A stretch of DNA of 64,000 bases from Runella defluvii (GCF_014195535.1 NZ_JACIBY010000012.1:1-64000), one strand, 5' to 3'; numbered from the stretch's first letter, positions 41,270 through 51,332 are shown. Translations and numbers: made by a program. Notes: generated by a model from the sequence alone, not told the origin.

Positions 41270-42376
41270 ATGACGAAAAAAAGAATATATTGGATTTGCC
41301 AAGTTGGAGGATGGACGGCGCTAATTCTTTCTGAATTAGCGATTTATACCCTCGAAGGAGAAGTTACAACAGGGGACTTTTTTTTCGCTCTGGCTAATAT
41401 TTTAGTGTGTGTTTTACTCACCCACTTTTACCGCCTTATCGTGCGAGAGCAAAATTGGGTGAGCTTACCTGTTTATCAAATCGCCCTCAGGGTTATCATT
41501 TCTGGTTTAAGTTTAGGGCTTTTAATGACCCTGATGAATTACCCAATTGATTTAAAAGTCTTAAAGGATACCTTTAAAAGTCAACCTTATATCTTTTTTG
41601 CCGATTGGCTTTCATGGAGCAAAAGCATGTTTATGTGGGTGTTGAGCTACACGGTTTACCATTACGTAGAACACAAACTAGATGCCGAAATCGAGCGTAT
41701 TTTACTCAAAACTTCCATCAAAGAGTCGGAAGCCAAAGTACTTCGTTCTCAGCTGAATCCACACTTTGTTTTTAATGCCCTCAATTCGATTCGGGCGTTG
41801 GTGTCGGAAGACCCTTCCAAGGCACAGCAAGGTGTTACGCAGCTTTCTAATATCCTTCGCAATTCGTTGTTGGCCGACCGCCGAAAAACCGTGGAATTAC
41901 GGGAAGAACTCAAAACAGTAGAAGACTATTTAAGCCTTGAAAAAGTTCGTTATGAAGAACGTTTGAAAGCCGACTTCCACATTGATCCCAAAACGGTTTA
42001 CTTACAAGTACCACCCATGATGCTGCAAACCTTGGTCGAAAATGCCATCAAACATGGTGTCCAAAAAGCCATGAGTGGGGGGTTTGTGCAAGTAACGACA
42101 TTTCTTGAAGGCGATTATGTACACATTCATATCCGAAATACGGGCATTTTGGCCAAAAAAGACAGCATTGACAAACAAAAAGAAGCCAGCGGATTTGGCC
42201 TTGAAAATACCGAACGTCGCTTACATTTGTTGTACGGAGAAGATGCCAAGTTCCGAATCTTTCAAGAATCGGAAGAGGTGGTTCGGGCCGAAATCATCGT
42301 TCCTACCCAAACCGAAGGCGTTTTTAAGAGTGGCTCCAGCCTTTCTTTTTCAAAATTGACATCCCAAACGTCGTAA
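41270..42376 (+). CDS. LytS/YehU-type sensor histidine kinase
   Basis: A 368-residue membrane kinase: four hydrophobic segments in the first 130 residues, then a short coiled coil, the histidine phosphoacceptor region SQLNPHFVFNALNSI (His near 166), and a HATPase domain with N box MLQTLVENAIKHG and a GFGLENTERRL G box. The family senses envelope or nutrient signals and passes phosphate to LytTR regulators. The cognate regulator gene follows after 55 bases. It is divergent from rfbC across a 48-base gap. Confidence 0.9.
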   Translation: MTKKRIYWICQVGGWTALILSELAIYTLEGEVTTGDFFFALANILVCVLLTHFYRLIVREQNWVSLPVYQIALRVIISGLSLGLLMTLMNYPIDLKVLKDTFKSQPYIFFADWLSWSKSMFMWVLSYTVYHYVEHKLDAEIERILLKTSIKESEAKVLRSQLNPHFVFNALNSIRALVSEDPSKAQQGVTQLSNILRNSLLADRRKTVELREELKTVEDYLSLEKVRYEERLKADFHIDPKTVYLQVPPMMLQTLVENAIKHGVQKAMSGGFVQVTTFLEGDYVHIHIRNTGILAKKDSIDKQKEASGFGLENTERRLHLLYGEDAKFRIFQESEEVVRAEIIVPTQTEGVFKSGSSLSFSKLTSQTS

Positions 42377-42431
42377 GAGAATCTACTAATATATAACCAA
42401 TAACCGTGGCTTGCCCACTTAACTACCACGA

Positions 42432-43166
42432 ATGAAAGCCCTTATTATTGATGATGAACGGTTGGCGCGAAACGAATTGCGTCGTTTACTTGAAAATTTT
42501 CCTAAAATTGAAATAGTGGGAGAAGCTGCCAACGCCGACGAAGCCAAAAAACTCGTAGAAGAGCTTCGCCCCGACTTGCTTTTTTTGGATATTCAAATGC
42601 CTGGCAAAAATGGATTTGAATTGTTGGAGTCGCTCGAAGATGATACCATTCCCGAGGTGATTTTTACAACTGCCTACGATGAATATGCGCTCAAAGCGTT
42701 TGAATACAATGCCTTGGACTACATCCTCAAGCCGATTGATTTGGCGCGTTTGAGCGAGGCCGTTCACCGCGTTTTTGAAGAATTTGACCGCAAGCACGAA
42801 GGAGAGTCGGTGTCTGAACGTAAAATTTTGGGCGAAAACGACCAAGTCTTTATCAAAGACGGCGAAAAATGTTGGTTTGTAAAATTAGGAAAGGTGCGTC
42901 TGTTCGAGTCGATGGGCAACTACGTGCGTTTGCATTTTGATGATCAAAAACCGTTGGTTCTCAAGTCATTGAACGCCTTAGAAGAGCGACTTGACCCCGT
43001 ATGCTTTTTCCGTGCGAATCGCAAGCACATCATCAATTTACAGTGGATTGACAAAATTGAGCCGTGGTTTTCGGGAGGGCTTTTGGTTACGTTGAGAGGA
43101 AGCGGGGAGAAAATAGAAATTTCGCGCCGCCAAGCCATCCGTTTCAAAGACATGCTGAGTTTGTAA
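42432..43166 (+). CDS. LytTR-family response regulator
   Basis: A 244-residue regulator. The receiver domain (1-120) has the acidic pocket IIDDERLAR and the phosphoacceptor Asp in LLFLDIQMPGKNG (about 54), then TTAYDEYALKAF and the conserved Lys in YILKPID. The C-terminal LytTR DNA-binding domain (about 145-244) has KVRLFESMGNYVRLHF and the helical end FFRANRKHIINLQWIDKIEPW. It should activate genes near direct-repeat LytTR sites in response to the upstream kinase. Confidence 0.92.
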   Translation: MKALIIDDERLARNELRRLLENFPKIEIVGEAANADEAKKLVEELRPDLLFLDIQMPGKNGFELLESLEDDTIPEVIFTTAYDEYALKAFEYNALDYILKPIDLARLSEAVHRVFEEFDRKHEGESVSERKILGENDQVFIKDGEKCWFVKLGKVRLFESMGNYVRLHFDDQKPLVLKSLNALEERLDPVCFFRANRKHIINLQWIDKIEPWFSGGLLVTLRGSGEKIEISRRQAIRFKDMLSL

Positions 43167-43187
43167 GAAATAATACAAAATGGTGCG

Positions 43188-43218
43188 GCCCTTCTTCGTC
43201 TAGGAGAAGGGCTTTTTT
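43188..43218 (+). terminator. Terminator of the LytS/LytTR operon
   Basis: GCCCTTCT (43188-43195) pairs with AGAAGGGC (43205-43212), followed by six T. Confidence 0.82.
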
Positions 43219-43221
43219 GTC

Positions 43222-44196
43222 TTACTTATTACGTTCAATCGTAAACTGCACCAAGCCTTCTAAGGAATTACGATACGCCGATTCGGGGAATGAATGCAAG
43301 ATAACCTTAGCCTCGTCCACCAAGCGCTGCATGGCCTGTGTAGCGTACTGAATGCCACCCGATTCGCGAACAAATTTGATGACTTCTGCTACTTTTTGCG
43401 GCTTGTCGCTGTGGTTTTTAATGAGATTGATGATGTGGCGTTTGGTACTCCAAGAAGACTGACTCAGTGCATGGATGAGCGGAAGCGTCATTTTTTTCTC
43501 TTTGATATCAATACCGAGCGGTTTGCCAACTTCCGCATCGCCAAAGTCAAAGAGATCATCTTTGATTTGGAAAGCAAGCCCGACTTTTTCGCCAAACTCC
43601 CTCATTTTTTCCACTAAATCTTCGGTCGCACCTGCCGACTGGGCACCTACGGCGCAGCAAGAAGCAATGAGCGAGGCCGTTTTTTGCCGAATGATTTGAA
43701 AATAAACTTCCTCCGTAATATCTAACCGACGGGCTTTGGCCAATTGGAGCAATTCCCCCTCACTCATTTCACGAACGGCATTTGATACGAGCTGTAGGAG
43801 CGTAAAGTCTTTATTATCAACGGATAAAAGCAGCCCTCGTGAGAGCAAGTAGTCGCCTACTAATACCGCAATTTTATTTTTCCAAAGGGCATTGACCGAG
43901 AAAAAACCGCGACGGTAGTTGGAGTCATCCACCACATCGTCGTGCACAAGGGTTGCAGTATGAAGCAATTCGATAAGCGCAGCACCACGGTAAGTAGCTT
44001 CTGTAATTGTACCACTTACGCCCGCCGTTAAAAAAACAAACATGGGTCTCAGTTGTTTGCCTTTACGACGGACAATGTAATTCATGATTTGGTCGAGGAG
44101 CATCACCTCGCTTTTCATAAACTGCCGAAATTTGCTTTCAAAAGCATCCATTTCGGAGGCAATTGGCGCCTGAATATCTTTTATTGAGAGGGACAT
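43222..44196 (-). CDS. Polyprenyl diphosphate synthase
   Basis: A 324-residue all-helical prenyltransferase making long-chain isoprenoid diphosphates, in this phylum probably the menaquinone side chain. The first Asp-rich motif is HDDVVDDSNYRRG (about 83-95) and the second is KDDLFDFGD (about 214-222); KGKQLRPMFVFLTAG precedes the first. Residues ahead of the first Asp motif are small-to-medium (Leu-His-Thr-Ala-Thr-Leu-Val), compatible with a long product. It is a single gene converging with the LytTR operon. Confidence 0.9.
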   Translation of the reverse strand: MSLSIKDIQAPIASEMDAFESKFRQFMKSEVMLLDQIMNYIVRRKGKQLRPMFVFLTAGVSGTITEATYRGAALIELLHTATLVHDDVVDDSNYRRGFFSVNALWKNKIAVLVGDYLLSRGLLLSVDNKDFTLLQLVSNAVREMSEGELLQLAKARRLDITEEVYFQIIRQKTASLIASCCAVGAQSAGATEDLVEKMREFGEKVGLAFQIKDDLFDFGDAEVGKPLGIDIKEKKMTLPLIHALSQSSWSTKRHIINLIKNHSDKPQKVAEVIKFVRESGGIQYATQAMQRLVDEAKVILHSFPESAYRNSLEGLVQFTIERNK

Positions 44197-44394
44197 ATTA
44201 TCAGTGGGCTATTCAGTAAACAGTGAATGTGGGGAAAATAGTTTAGCTGAAAGTGCCTGCAACTTTAACCTTTTTTTGATTTGTTGTCTAACAAACGCCA
44301 AATTTGGGACAAAATCTATTAACATTACACCAAAGTGGCATAATTTGTTTGGAATTTGTGAAGAAAATAAAAAAATCAGGCTAAAGATAGATGT

Positions 44395-45318
44395 ATGAGA
44401 GCATTAGTATTGGGCGGTGGTTCGCTTAAAGGGGCATTTCAAGCGGGAGTTATTCAAGCTATTTTAGAAGAGGGTTTTGAACCCGACATGATTTACGGAG
44501 TCTCGGTCGGCAGTTTGAATGCAAGTTATTTGGTAAACGAAGCGGGGCGTCAGACAATTGAACATAAAAAAATCGATTGGCCGCGTTTGAGTCGCCTCCT
44601 CATTGAGTTTTGGATCAAAAATATAACAGGCCCCGAAGCCATTGCAAAACCCCGCTCACGTCTTACATTAGGTTTTGATACGCTTACGAGCCGTTTTGAT
44701 GGCCTCTTGGACAATACGCCCCTAAAAAATTTGCTGCGTTCAAACGTGGATGAATTTATTTTACGCACAAGCCCCATCAAGCTCAAAGTAGGTGCGGTGG
44801 ACGTTATCAGCGGAAAAATGGTGTATGCCACGCCCCAAGAACCCGATTTTCTGGATTATGTACTTGCAAGCAGCTCTTTGCCTACGATTATGCCGCCTGT
44901 CTTAATCAAGGGTCAACGAAAAACGGCCTTGTTAGATGGAGGGTTGAGGGTGGTTGCGCCTCTAAAAGCAGCCTTGGAAGACGGAGCGACTGAAGTGGTG
45001 TGCGTGGCTTGCCACTCCGAACATATTTACGGCGAAACGGTCAATTACCGAAATGTACTGCAATTGATGGAGCGAGTAAAGGACATCAACGTCAACCAAA
45101 TTGTAAACAGTGACATCGCTTGGGCGCAAAGCTATGTCGAAAATGAAAACCTAAAGGGGCGACCGCTGAAGCTAAAGGTGATTCGTCCACACGAACCTTT
45201 GCATTTGGACATGCTCAAATTTCAATCGGAAGATATTGTACGGTTGATTGTACAAGGGTACAAAACTGGCGTCGAGTATATTCAATTAGAAGACAACAAG
45301 TATTTTTTTTCAAAGTAA
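44395..45318 (+). CDS. Patatin-like phospholipase
   Basis: A 307-residue cytosolic patatin-family acyl hydrolase. Oxyanion motif LGGGSLKGAFQAGV at 6-19, nucleophile GVSVGSLNA with the Ser near 37, and the catalytic Asp in LLDGGLRVVAPL near 180 form the Ser-Asp dyad. No signal peptide or extra barrel domain. It likely turns over membrane lipids or lysophospholipids. The GNAT gene follows six bases later; a shared transcript with GNAT and YggS is likely. Confidence 0.88.
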   Translation: MRALVLGGGSLKGAFQAGVIQAILEEGFEPDMIYGVSVGSLNASYLVNEAGRQTIEHKKIDWPRLSRLLIEFWIKNITGPEAIAKPRSRLTLGFDTLTSRFDGLLDNTPLKNLLRSNVDEFILRTSPIKLKVGAVDVISGKMVYATPQEPDFLDYVLASSSLPTIMPPVLIKGQRKTALLDGGLRVVAPLKAALEDGATEVVCVACHSEHIYGETVNYRNVLQLMERVKDINVNQIVNSDIAWAQSYVENENLKGRPLKLKVIRPHEPLHLDMLKFQSEDIVRLIVQGYKTGVEYIQLEDNKYFFSK

Positions 45319-45324
45319 GTAGTT

Positions 45325-45774
45325 ATGCAAATTACCATTCGTAAAGGTACACCCGAAGATGTGCCGCAAGTATTCGCTTTGGTTCAGGAGCTTGCCTTGT
45401 ATGAGCGTGCACCTGAGCAAGTCACCAACACCCCCGAAATGATGTTGAAGGATGGTTTTGGCCCAGAACCCATTTTTGGCCTTTTTGTGGCGGAGGTAGA
45501 TGGACAAATCGTCGGGATTTCGCTCTATTATTATCGGTACTCGACTTGGAAAGGAAAACGACTCTATTTGGAGGATTTGATTGTGACGGAGTCGATGCGG
45601 GGGCATGGCTTGGGAAAGATGTTGTTGGATACCACCGTTCAAGAGGCAAAAGATACCAATTGCACAGGAGTGATGTGGCAAGTGCTGGATTGGAATGAGC
45701 CGTCCATTAAGTTTTATGAGCGCTACGGCGCGCGTTTGGATGGAGAGTGGATCAATTGTCATTTAGATTTTTAA
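45325..45774 (+). CDS. GNAT acetyltransferase
   Basis: A 149-residue GNAT-fold enzyme. It resembles spermidine/spermine acetyltransferases (SSAT): RKGTPEDVPQVFALVQELALYERAPEQV at the start, YLEDLIVTESMRGHGLGKMLL with the acetyl-CoA pyrophosphate loop (RGHGLG), and WNEPSIKFYERYGARL near the end. A polyamine or thialysine substrate is a fair guess. It sits between patatin and YggS genes on one transcript. Confidence 0.85.
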   Translation: MQITIRKGTPEDVPQVFALVQELALYERAPEQVTNTPEMMLKDGFGPEPIFGLFVAEVDGQIVGISLYYYRYSTWKGKRLYLEDLIVTESMRGHGLGKMLLDTTVQEAKDTNCTGVMWQVLDWNEPSIKFYERYGARLDGEWINCHLDF

Positions 45775-45787
45775 AGGCCAAAGAAGG

Positions 45788-46456
45788 ATGGGTATTGCTG
45801 AAAATATACAACAAATAGTAACTGAAATTTCACCTGCTGCACGGCTCATTGCTGTCACCAAAACCAAGCCTGTTGAGATGCTCATGGAGGCATATCAGGC
45901 TGGTTTTAAACGGTATGGCGAAAATAAAGTGCAAGAAATGGTGGGTAAATACGAACAAATGCCGAAAGACATTGAATGGCATTTGATTGGACATTTACAA
46001 AGCAATAAAGTCAAATACATGGCTTCTTTTGTGGCCATGATTCATTCGGTGGATAGCTTGAAATTGTTGCAAGAAATCAACAAACAGGCGGCCAAAAACA
46101 ACCGAGTGATTGATTGTTTGTTGCAGGTATTTATTGCCCAAGAAGAAACAAAATTTGGACTTTCTGAAGAAGAATTAGAGGAGCTACTGGTTTCAGAGGA
46201 ATTAAAATCAATGCAAAATGTGCGTATTGTAGGGCTGATGGGTATGGCATCAAACACCGATGATGAAGCCCAAGTGCGGTTGGAATTTAGAGGGTTAAAA
46301 CAGCTTTTTGACAAGCTCAATGCACGTGCGGCTGATTTTCCTGCAAATGTTGACTTCAAAGAAATTTCGATGGGTATGAGTGGTGATTATCTGCTGGCGG
46401 TAGAAGAGGGAAGTACGCTCGTCCGCGTAGGTAGCGCCATCTTTGGCTCACGCTAA
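45788..46456 (+). CDS. YggS/PLPBP pyridoxal phosphate homeostasis protein
   Basis: A 222-residue alanine-racemase-fold protein that binds PLP without known catalysis and keeps free PLP and amino acid pools balanced. PLP Lys lies in LIAVTKTKP (about 24), and YGENKVQEM, WHLIGHLQSNKVK, HSVDS, FGLSEEEL and SMGMSGDYLLAVEEGSTLVRVGSAIFG are all standard. Full length. Last gene of the patatin-GNAT-YggS run. Confidence 0.93.
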   Translation: MGIAENIQQIVTEISPAARLIAVTKTKPVEMLMEAYQAGFKRYGENKVQEMVGKYEQMPKDIEWHLIGHLQSNKVKYMASFVAMIHSVDSLKLLQEINKQAAKNNRVIDCLLQVFIAQEETKFGLSEEELEELLVSEELKSMQNVRIVGLMGMASNTDDEAQVRLEFRGLKQLFDKLNARAADFPANVDFKEISMGMSGDYLLAVEEGSTLVRVGSAIFGSR

Positions 46457-46460
46457 CTGT

Positions 46461-46545
46461 GAAGAGGGATGCTCACATCCCGACGCTTTTGTGTGAAGGG
46501 TTGCTCACAACCCAACCAAGAGTGAAGAGGGTTGCTCACAACCTG
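46461..46545. repeat. Hairpin repeats, TTGCTCACAA family, second locus
   Basis: Three degenerate units with the GGGTTG-CTCA-CAACCC palindrome (first reads GGGATGCTCACATCCC) separated by GTGAAGAG spacers. Same family as 4605-4722, again directly after a stop codon. Confidence 0.8.
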
Positions 46546-46550
46546 GACTT

Positions 46551-46592
46551 AAACGAGAAAGCCCCAACCATGCGGTCGGGGCTTTCTCGTTT
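46551..46592. terminator. Bidirectional terminator between YggS and secA
   Basis: A fifteen-pair stem: AAACGAGAAAGCCCC (46551-46565) with GGGGCTTTCTCGTTT (46578-46592). Confidence 0.88.
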
Positions 46593-46609
46593 ATTCAGTA
46601 CAGCAGAAC

Positions 46610-49600
46610 TTAGGCGATGACGACACAATCGCCGCGTTCTACTTCGTGTTCTACTTTCTTGTATTTTACATCTTTTACCACACGGCCATCGCGGTACTGA
46701 ACCGTTACTTTTTGGTTACGGTCGGCGATTTTAATGGCACGTACAGGCATCGTTTTTTCGGTCTGACGAGCAGCGTAGGCATCTGGGCCACCTACTTCTT
46801 CAAATTCCTCGTCCTCGCGGTTGGTATGAAGTTCTGGCTCAGGCTGACGCACTTGGCGTTGCGATTGCTGCTGTGGTGGTTCTTCTTGTGGAATGAACGA
46901 TTTCACTAAGAAACTTACCGTCTCAAAATTGACTTTGCTCATCAACTTCTTGAACAATTCAATCGACTCAAACTTATAGATCAACAACGGATCTTTTTGT
47001 TCGTAAGCTGCGTTTTGTACCGACTGTTTGAGGTCGTCCATGTCGCGAAGGTGCTCTTTCCATTCTTGGTCAATCAGCGAAAGAACCACAAATTTTTCCA
47101 TTTCACGCACAATCTCACGACCATTTGATTCAATGGCCTTCACGAGATTGACGCCAATTTGCGTGCCTTTGATACCGTCGGTGAACGGAATTACGATTTC
47201 TTGGATGGTTCCACCGCGTTCTTCGTGGATTTGTTTCAGTACAGGCAACACTTGCTCTGCAATGAACTTATTTTTATTCGCATAGTGGCTCTCAGCTGCT
47301 TCGTACAAGCGTTGAATACGCTGCTCAGGTTTTAGCTTGTTGTAGTCATCGCGCGTAAATGGTGGTTCAATGCCAAAATTGGTAATGACGGCTAATTCGA
47401 GTTCTTCGTAGCTACCTTCGGTGTTATTGATGATGTCGTTACAAACATCGTACATGGTGTCGGCAATGTCAATTGCAAGACGATCCCCAAAAAGGGCATT
47501 CCGACGACGTTTGTAGATGCTTTCACGTTGCATGTTCATGACGTCATCGTATTCGAGGAGGCGCTTACGTGTACCGAAGTTGTTTTCTTCGACTTTTTTC
47601 TGCGCTCTTTCAATCGACTTTGACACCATCGAGTGCTGAATCACTTCACCTTCTTCCAAGCCCATGCGGTCCATCACACCTGCGATGCGGTCAGAACCAA
47701 ACATACGCATCAGCCCATCTTCCAATGACACAAAGAACTGCGACGTTCCTGGGTCTCCTTGGCGACCAGCACGACCCCGCAACTGACGGTCAACGCGACG
47801 GCTTTCGTGGCGTTCGGTACCAATGATGGCCAAACCTCCCGCTGCTTTTGACTCTGGTGTAAGCTTGATGTCGGTACCACGACCTGCCATGTTGGTCGCA
47901 ATCGTAACCGTACCAGGTTTCCCTGCTTCCGACACAATTTCGGCTTCACGTTGGTGTTGTTTGGCGTTCAAGACTTGGTGTGGAATCTTACGGAGGGTAA
48001 GCATACGGCTCAATAACTCCGAGTTTTCGACCGAAGTTGTACCCACCAACACTGGGCGTCCTTTGCCTACCAGCTCAACGATTTCATCCACCACGGCGTT
48101 GTATTTCTCCCGTACCGAACGATATACTTTATCTTCTTCGTCTTTACGTGCAATCGGAATGTTGGTCGGAATACTAACCACGTCCAATTTATAAATCGTC
48201 CAGAATTCACCTGCTTCGGTTTGGGCGGTACCTGTCATACCACAAAGCTTGTGGTACATACGGAAGTAGTTTTGGAGCGTAACCGTGGCGTAGGTCTGTG
48301 TAGCGTCTTCTACTTTTACGTTTTCTTTGGCTTCAACGGCTTGGTGCAACCCATCTGACCAACGGCGACCTTCCATGATACGGCCCGTTTGTTCGTCAAC
48401 GATTTTTACCTTTCCGTCCATCAACACATAGTCCACGTCACGTTCAAACAACGAATAGGCTTTCAACAACTGCTGGATGGTGTGAATACGCTGCGTTTTG
48501 ACCGAATAATCGCGCAAGACTTCTTCTTTGCGAAGAAGTTTTTGTTGATCGGTAAGCTCAGAATCTTTGTCAATCAAATTCAAATCAATCGACAAGTCAG
48601 GCAATACGAAGAAGTTAGGGTCTTCGGCTGAGCCTGTCATATAGTCAAGCCCCTTTTCGGTAAGCTCGATGCTATTGTTCTTTTCTTCAATGGTAAAATA
48701 GAGTGGAGCATCGGCTTCTGGCATTAACTTTTGGTTTTCTGCCAAATAGATTTTCTCCGTTTCTTGCATGAGGGTTTTAATACCCGTTTCACTCAAGAAC
48801 TTAATAAGCGGTTTGTATTTTGGGAAACCACGGTGCGCGCGGAAAAGGGCCAAACCTCCTTCTTTTTTGTCGCCAGCCGCAATTTTCTTTTTGGCTTCAT
48901 TGAGCAAATCTGTCACGAGGCGTTTTTGGGCTTCGACAATGCGCGATACGCGGGGTTTAAGCTCGGCAAAATCTTGTTCGTCGCCACGAGGCACAGGGCC
49001 GCTGATAATCAAAGGTGTACGGGCATCGTCCACCAAAACGGAGTCAACCTCATCGACCATGGCAAAGTGGTGTTTGCGTTGCACAAGCTCTTCGGGCGAG
49101 TGCGCCATGTTGTCGCGAAGATAGTCAAAACCAAATTCGTTGTTGGTTCCGTAGGTGATGTCAGCCAAGTAGGCTTGGCGGCGCGCGTACGTATTGGGTT
49201 GGTGGCGGTCGATACAATCAACGCGCAAACCATGAAACTCAAACAATGGGGCATTCCACTCACTATCGCGGCGGGCAAGGTAGTCGTTGACCGTCACGAC
49301 GTGCACGCCTTGGCCTGCGATGGCATTTAAGAAAGCAGGTAGCGTTGCAACGAGGGTTTTACCTTCACCCGTAGCCATTTCGGAAATTTTCCCTTGGTGC
49401 AATACCGTTCCACCGATGATTTGCACATCATAGTGAACCATGTTCCACTTAATAGGGTGGCCTGCCACATCCCAAGTCGTTCTCCAAACAGCCTTATCGC
49501 CGTCGATGGTAATATGATTCTTCCTAATTGCGAGTTCGTGGTCTAAAAGACTGGCAGTGACCTCAAGACTTTCATTTTCGGTAAAACGACGCGCCGTTTC

Positions 49601-49960
49601 TTTGACAATGGCAAAGGCAGTGGGCAAAATCTGCATCAGGACTTTTTCCAACTCCTTGTCGCGCTCAAGCCCTAAGCTATCAATTTTTTTGAAAATGTTC
49701 TCTTTGGCATCAACGTCCATGTCGATATTGGTAGCCACTTGCTGGCGCAGCGCGTCTATTTGGTCGTCGATGGCCTTGAGTTCATTCGCAATAAAAGTCT
49801 TGAGTTCTTGCGTTGCGTTTCGAAGCTGGTCATGGCTGAGTGTACGTAGTTTAGCAAATTCAGCATTTACTTTGTCCACGTAGGGGGCAAGTTCTTTCAA
49901 ATCACGTTCCGATTTGGTCCCAAACAGCCCAGAAAAACTTTTTGTGAGGAATTTAATCAT
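46610..49960 (-). CDS. secA: Protein translocase subunit SecA
   Basis: An ATPase of 1116 residues that drives preproteins through SecYEG; the start is ATG 49960. Walker A is in MATGEGKTLVA (about 200-210), DEAD-type Walker B in MVDEVDSVLVDDARTPLIISG, then the preprotein cross-linking region, a QTGRIMEGRRWSDGLHQAVEAKE motif, and the C-terminal ATPase half GRGTDI and RQLRGRAGRQGDPG. It is longer than the 901-residue E. coli protein because of insertions typical of this phylum, and lacks the Cys-rich zinc tail. A TAATTTTG box on the minus strand (about 50048-50055) may be its promoter. Confidence 0.96.
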   Translation of the reverse strand: MIKFLTKSFSGLFGTKSERDLKELAPYVDKVNAEFAKLRTLSHDQLRNATQELKTFIANELKAIDDQIDALRQQVATNIDMDVDAKENIFKKIDSLGLERDKELEKVLMQILPTAFAIVKETARRFTENESLEVTASLLDHELAIRKNHITIDGDKAVWRTTWDVAGHPIKWNMVHYDVQIIGGTVLHQGKISEMATGEGKTLVATLPAFLNAIAGQGVHVVTVNDYLARRDSEWNAPLFEFHGLRVDCIDRHQPNTYARRQAYLADITYGTNNEFGFDYLRDNMAHSPEELVQRKHHFAMVDEVDSVLVDDARTPLIISGPVPRGDEQDFAELKPRVSRIVEAQKRLVTDLLNEAKKKIAAGDKKEGGLALFRAHRGFPKYKPLIKFLSETGIKTLMQETEKIYLAENQKLMPEADAPLYFTIEEKNNSIELTEKGLDYMTGSAEDPNFFVLPDLSIDLNLIDKDSELTDQQKLLRKEEVLRDYSVKTQRIHTIQQLLKAYSLFERDVDYVLMDGKVKIVDEQTGRIMEGRRWSDGLHQAVEAKENVKVEDATQTYATVTLQNYFRMYHKLCGMTGTAQTEAGEFWTIYKLDVVSIPTNIPIARKDEEDKVYRSVREKYNAVVDEIVELVGKGRPVLVGTTSVENSELLSRMLTLRKIPHQVLNAKQHQREAEIVSEAGKPGTVTIATNMAGRGTDIKLTPESKAAGGLAIIGTERHESRRVDRQLRGRAGRQGDPGTSQFFVSLEDGLMRMFGSDRIAGVMDRMGLEEGEVIQHSMVSKSIERAQKKVEENNFGTRKRLLEYDDVMNMQRESIYKRRRNALFGDRLAIDIADTMYDVCNDIINNTEGSYEELELAVITNFGIEPPFTRDDYNKLKPEQRIQRLYEAAESHYANKNKFIAEQVLPVLKQIHEERGGTIQEIVIPFTDGIKGTQIGVNLVKAIESNGREIVREMEKFVVLSLIDQEWKEHLRDMDDLKQSVQNAAYEQKDPLLIYKFESIELFKKLMSKVNFETVSFLVKSFIPQEEPPQQQSQRQVRQPEPELHTNREDEEFEEVGGPDAYAARQTEKTMPVRAIKIADRNQKVTVQYRDGRVVKDVKYKKVEHEVERGDCVVIA

Positions 49961-50126
49961 TGTTACTGTATGAGTCAACCAACAAAGGCCAACGGTTTAT
50001 GTATTTTTCTATATCACAAATATCGCACCCGCTTCGGGAATTTGCTACAAAATTAGCTTTTTGTCAGCAGTTTAATGACATTTTAAGGGTTAGATTGCTT
50101 GTTTCGGTCAAAATGTCAGCCTTAAA

Positions 50127-51332
50127 TTAAAGTCGGCTTGCTCGTTGAGCAGGAATAAACGACACCAAAATCGTGATGGAAATGACGGTGACAGCCGTAA
50201 TGACAAAGTCTGGCCACTCCATTTTTACGGGATAAGCATCCACCACCGAACTCACCATTCCCATGGAGACAAGGCCGTAAGTTTGCTGAAACCAACAAAC
50301 AATGATGCCCAAAATCAATCCAATAAACGCTCCAGTGAATGCCACCAAGCTGCCTTCTAGCAAAAAGATACGTTGAATGGTGGAGGCAGTGGCACCCATG
50401 GCAAACAGCATTTTAATATCGTCTCGTTTTTCAATCACCAACATCGAAAGCGAAAAGAAAATATTGACTGCTGCCACCAAAATAATGAGTCCAAGGGTGA
50501 CGGTAACAAACAATTTTTCGATGCGAATGGCGCGTAAAAGATCGGCGTTTTGTTCATCGCGGGTACGCACTACAAACTTATCTCCAAGTAGGGTTTGGAT
50601 TTGAGTTTGTACTTGATCTGCCTTTGCACTGGGTTGAAGCTGAATTTCAAGCGCTGAACGTTGGTGGCCATACCCAAGTAGCTCGGTGGCAAATTCAAGA
50701 GGCACAATCACGTAATCGTCAAACCGAAGTTCGAGCATATAAACGCCTCCCACGCGAATGATTTGTTGGTTAAAAGCGTCAGCATTGGTCAAATTAAGCG
50801 TTTTTACGTCCGAACGAGGGTAGGCGAGTTCCAGGGGGGTAAACAAGTTGTTGACCGAAATGCCCAGCAGCTGCTGCACCGTTCCTCCGACAATTGCTTT
50901 GGGTTCATTGTCGGTAGTAAGGGCAAATTTCCCTTCAATCATCGCGGTATCTAACTGATGGCGCTGAATAAATGTCTCATCCACTCCCTTGATTTTAGTC
51001 ACTACCCGACGGTCGCCGTAGGTGGCAAGTGCATTGTCTTCTACTACTTGGGTAACAAACTTAACACCTTCCGTTGCCCGTAATGCTGTCAGCGTTTTGG
51101 ACGAAAGGGTAAACCGCTTGCCTTGAGCGGGCGTCACTTTAAGGTCGGGGTCGAAACTTCGAAATAGCTGTCGATTCAGTTCTCCCATGCCATTAAAAAC
51201 CGACATCACAATCACCAACGCCATTGTCCCAACTCCCACACCCAACATCGAAATGTTGGAAATGAGACTAATAAAGCTTTTCTTTTTCTTTGAAGTAAAA
51301 TAACGACGCGCTACAAATAAGGGGAAATTCAT
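50127..51332 (-). CDS. LolC/LolE-like ABC permease
   Basis: A 401-residue FtsX/MacB-type permease. The N-terminal segment FVARRYFTSKKKKSFISLISNISMLGVGVGTMALVIVMSVFNGM contains the first membrane helix; a periplasmic domain (about 45-255) follows, then three helices, including IRIEKLFVTVTLGLIILVAAVNIFFSLSMLV and IQRIFLLEGSLVAFTGAFIGLILG. This matches lipoprotein-releasing permeases or related FtsX-like transporters. No ATPase gene is adjacent, so the partner is encoded elsewhere. Confidence 0.85.
   Translation of the reverse strand: MNFPLFVARRYFTSKKKKSFISLISNISMLGVGVGTMALVIVMSVFNGMGELNRQLFRSFDPDLKVTPAQGKRFTLSSKTLTALRATEGVKFVTQVVEDNALATYGDRRVVTKIKGVDETFIQRHQLDTAMIEGKFALTTDNEPKAIVGGTVQQLLGISVNNLFTPLELAYPRSDVKTLNLTNADAFNQQIIRVGGVYMLELRFDDYVIVPLEFATELLGYGHQRSALEIQLQPSAKADQVQTQIQTLLGDKFVVRTRDEQNADLLRAIRIEKLFVTVTLGLIILVAAVNIFFSLSMLVIEKRDDIKMLFAMGATASTIQRIFLLEGSLVAFTGAFIGLILGIIVCWFQQTYGLVSMGMVSSVVDAYPVKMEWPDFVITAVTVISITILVSFIPAQRASRL

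Noticed and set aside
44204-44398. 64-codon plus-strand frame before the patatin gene
   Set aside because: Composition is unlike a protein and it overlaps the patatin start; more likely leader sequence.
48731-49330. 199-codon plus-strand frame opposite secA
   Set aside because: Shadow of the SecA motor-domain coding sequence, no conserved protein features.
46610-49960. Unusual SecA length as a novelty
   Set aside because: SecA proteins of this size with insertions are normal in Bacteroidota.
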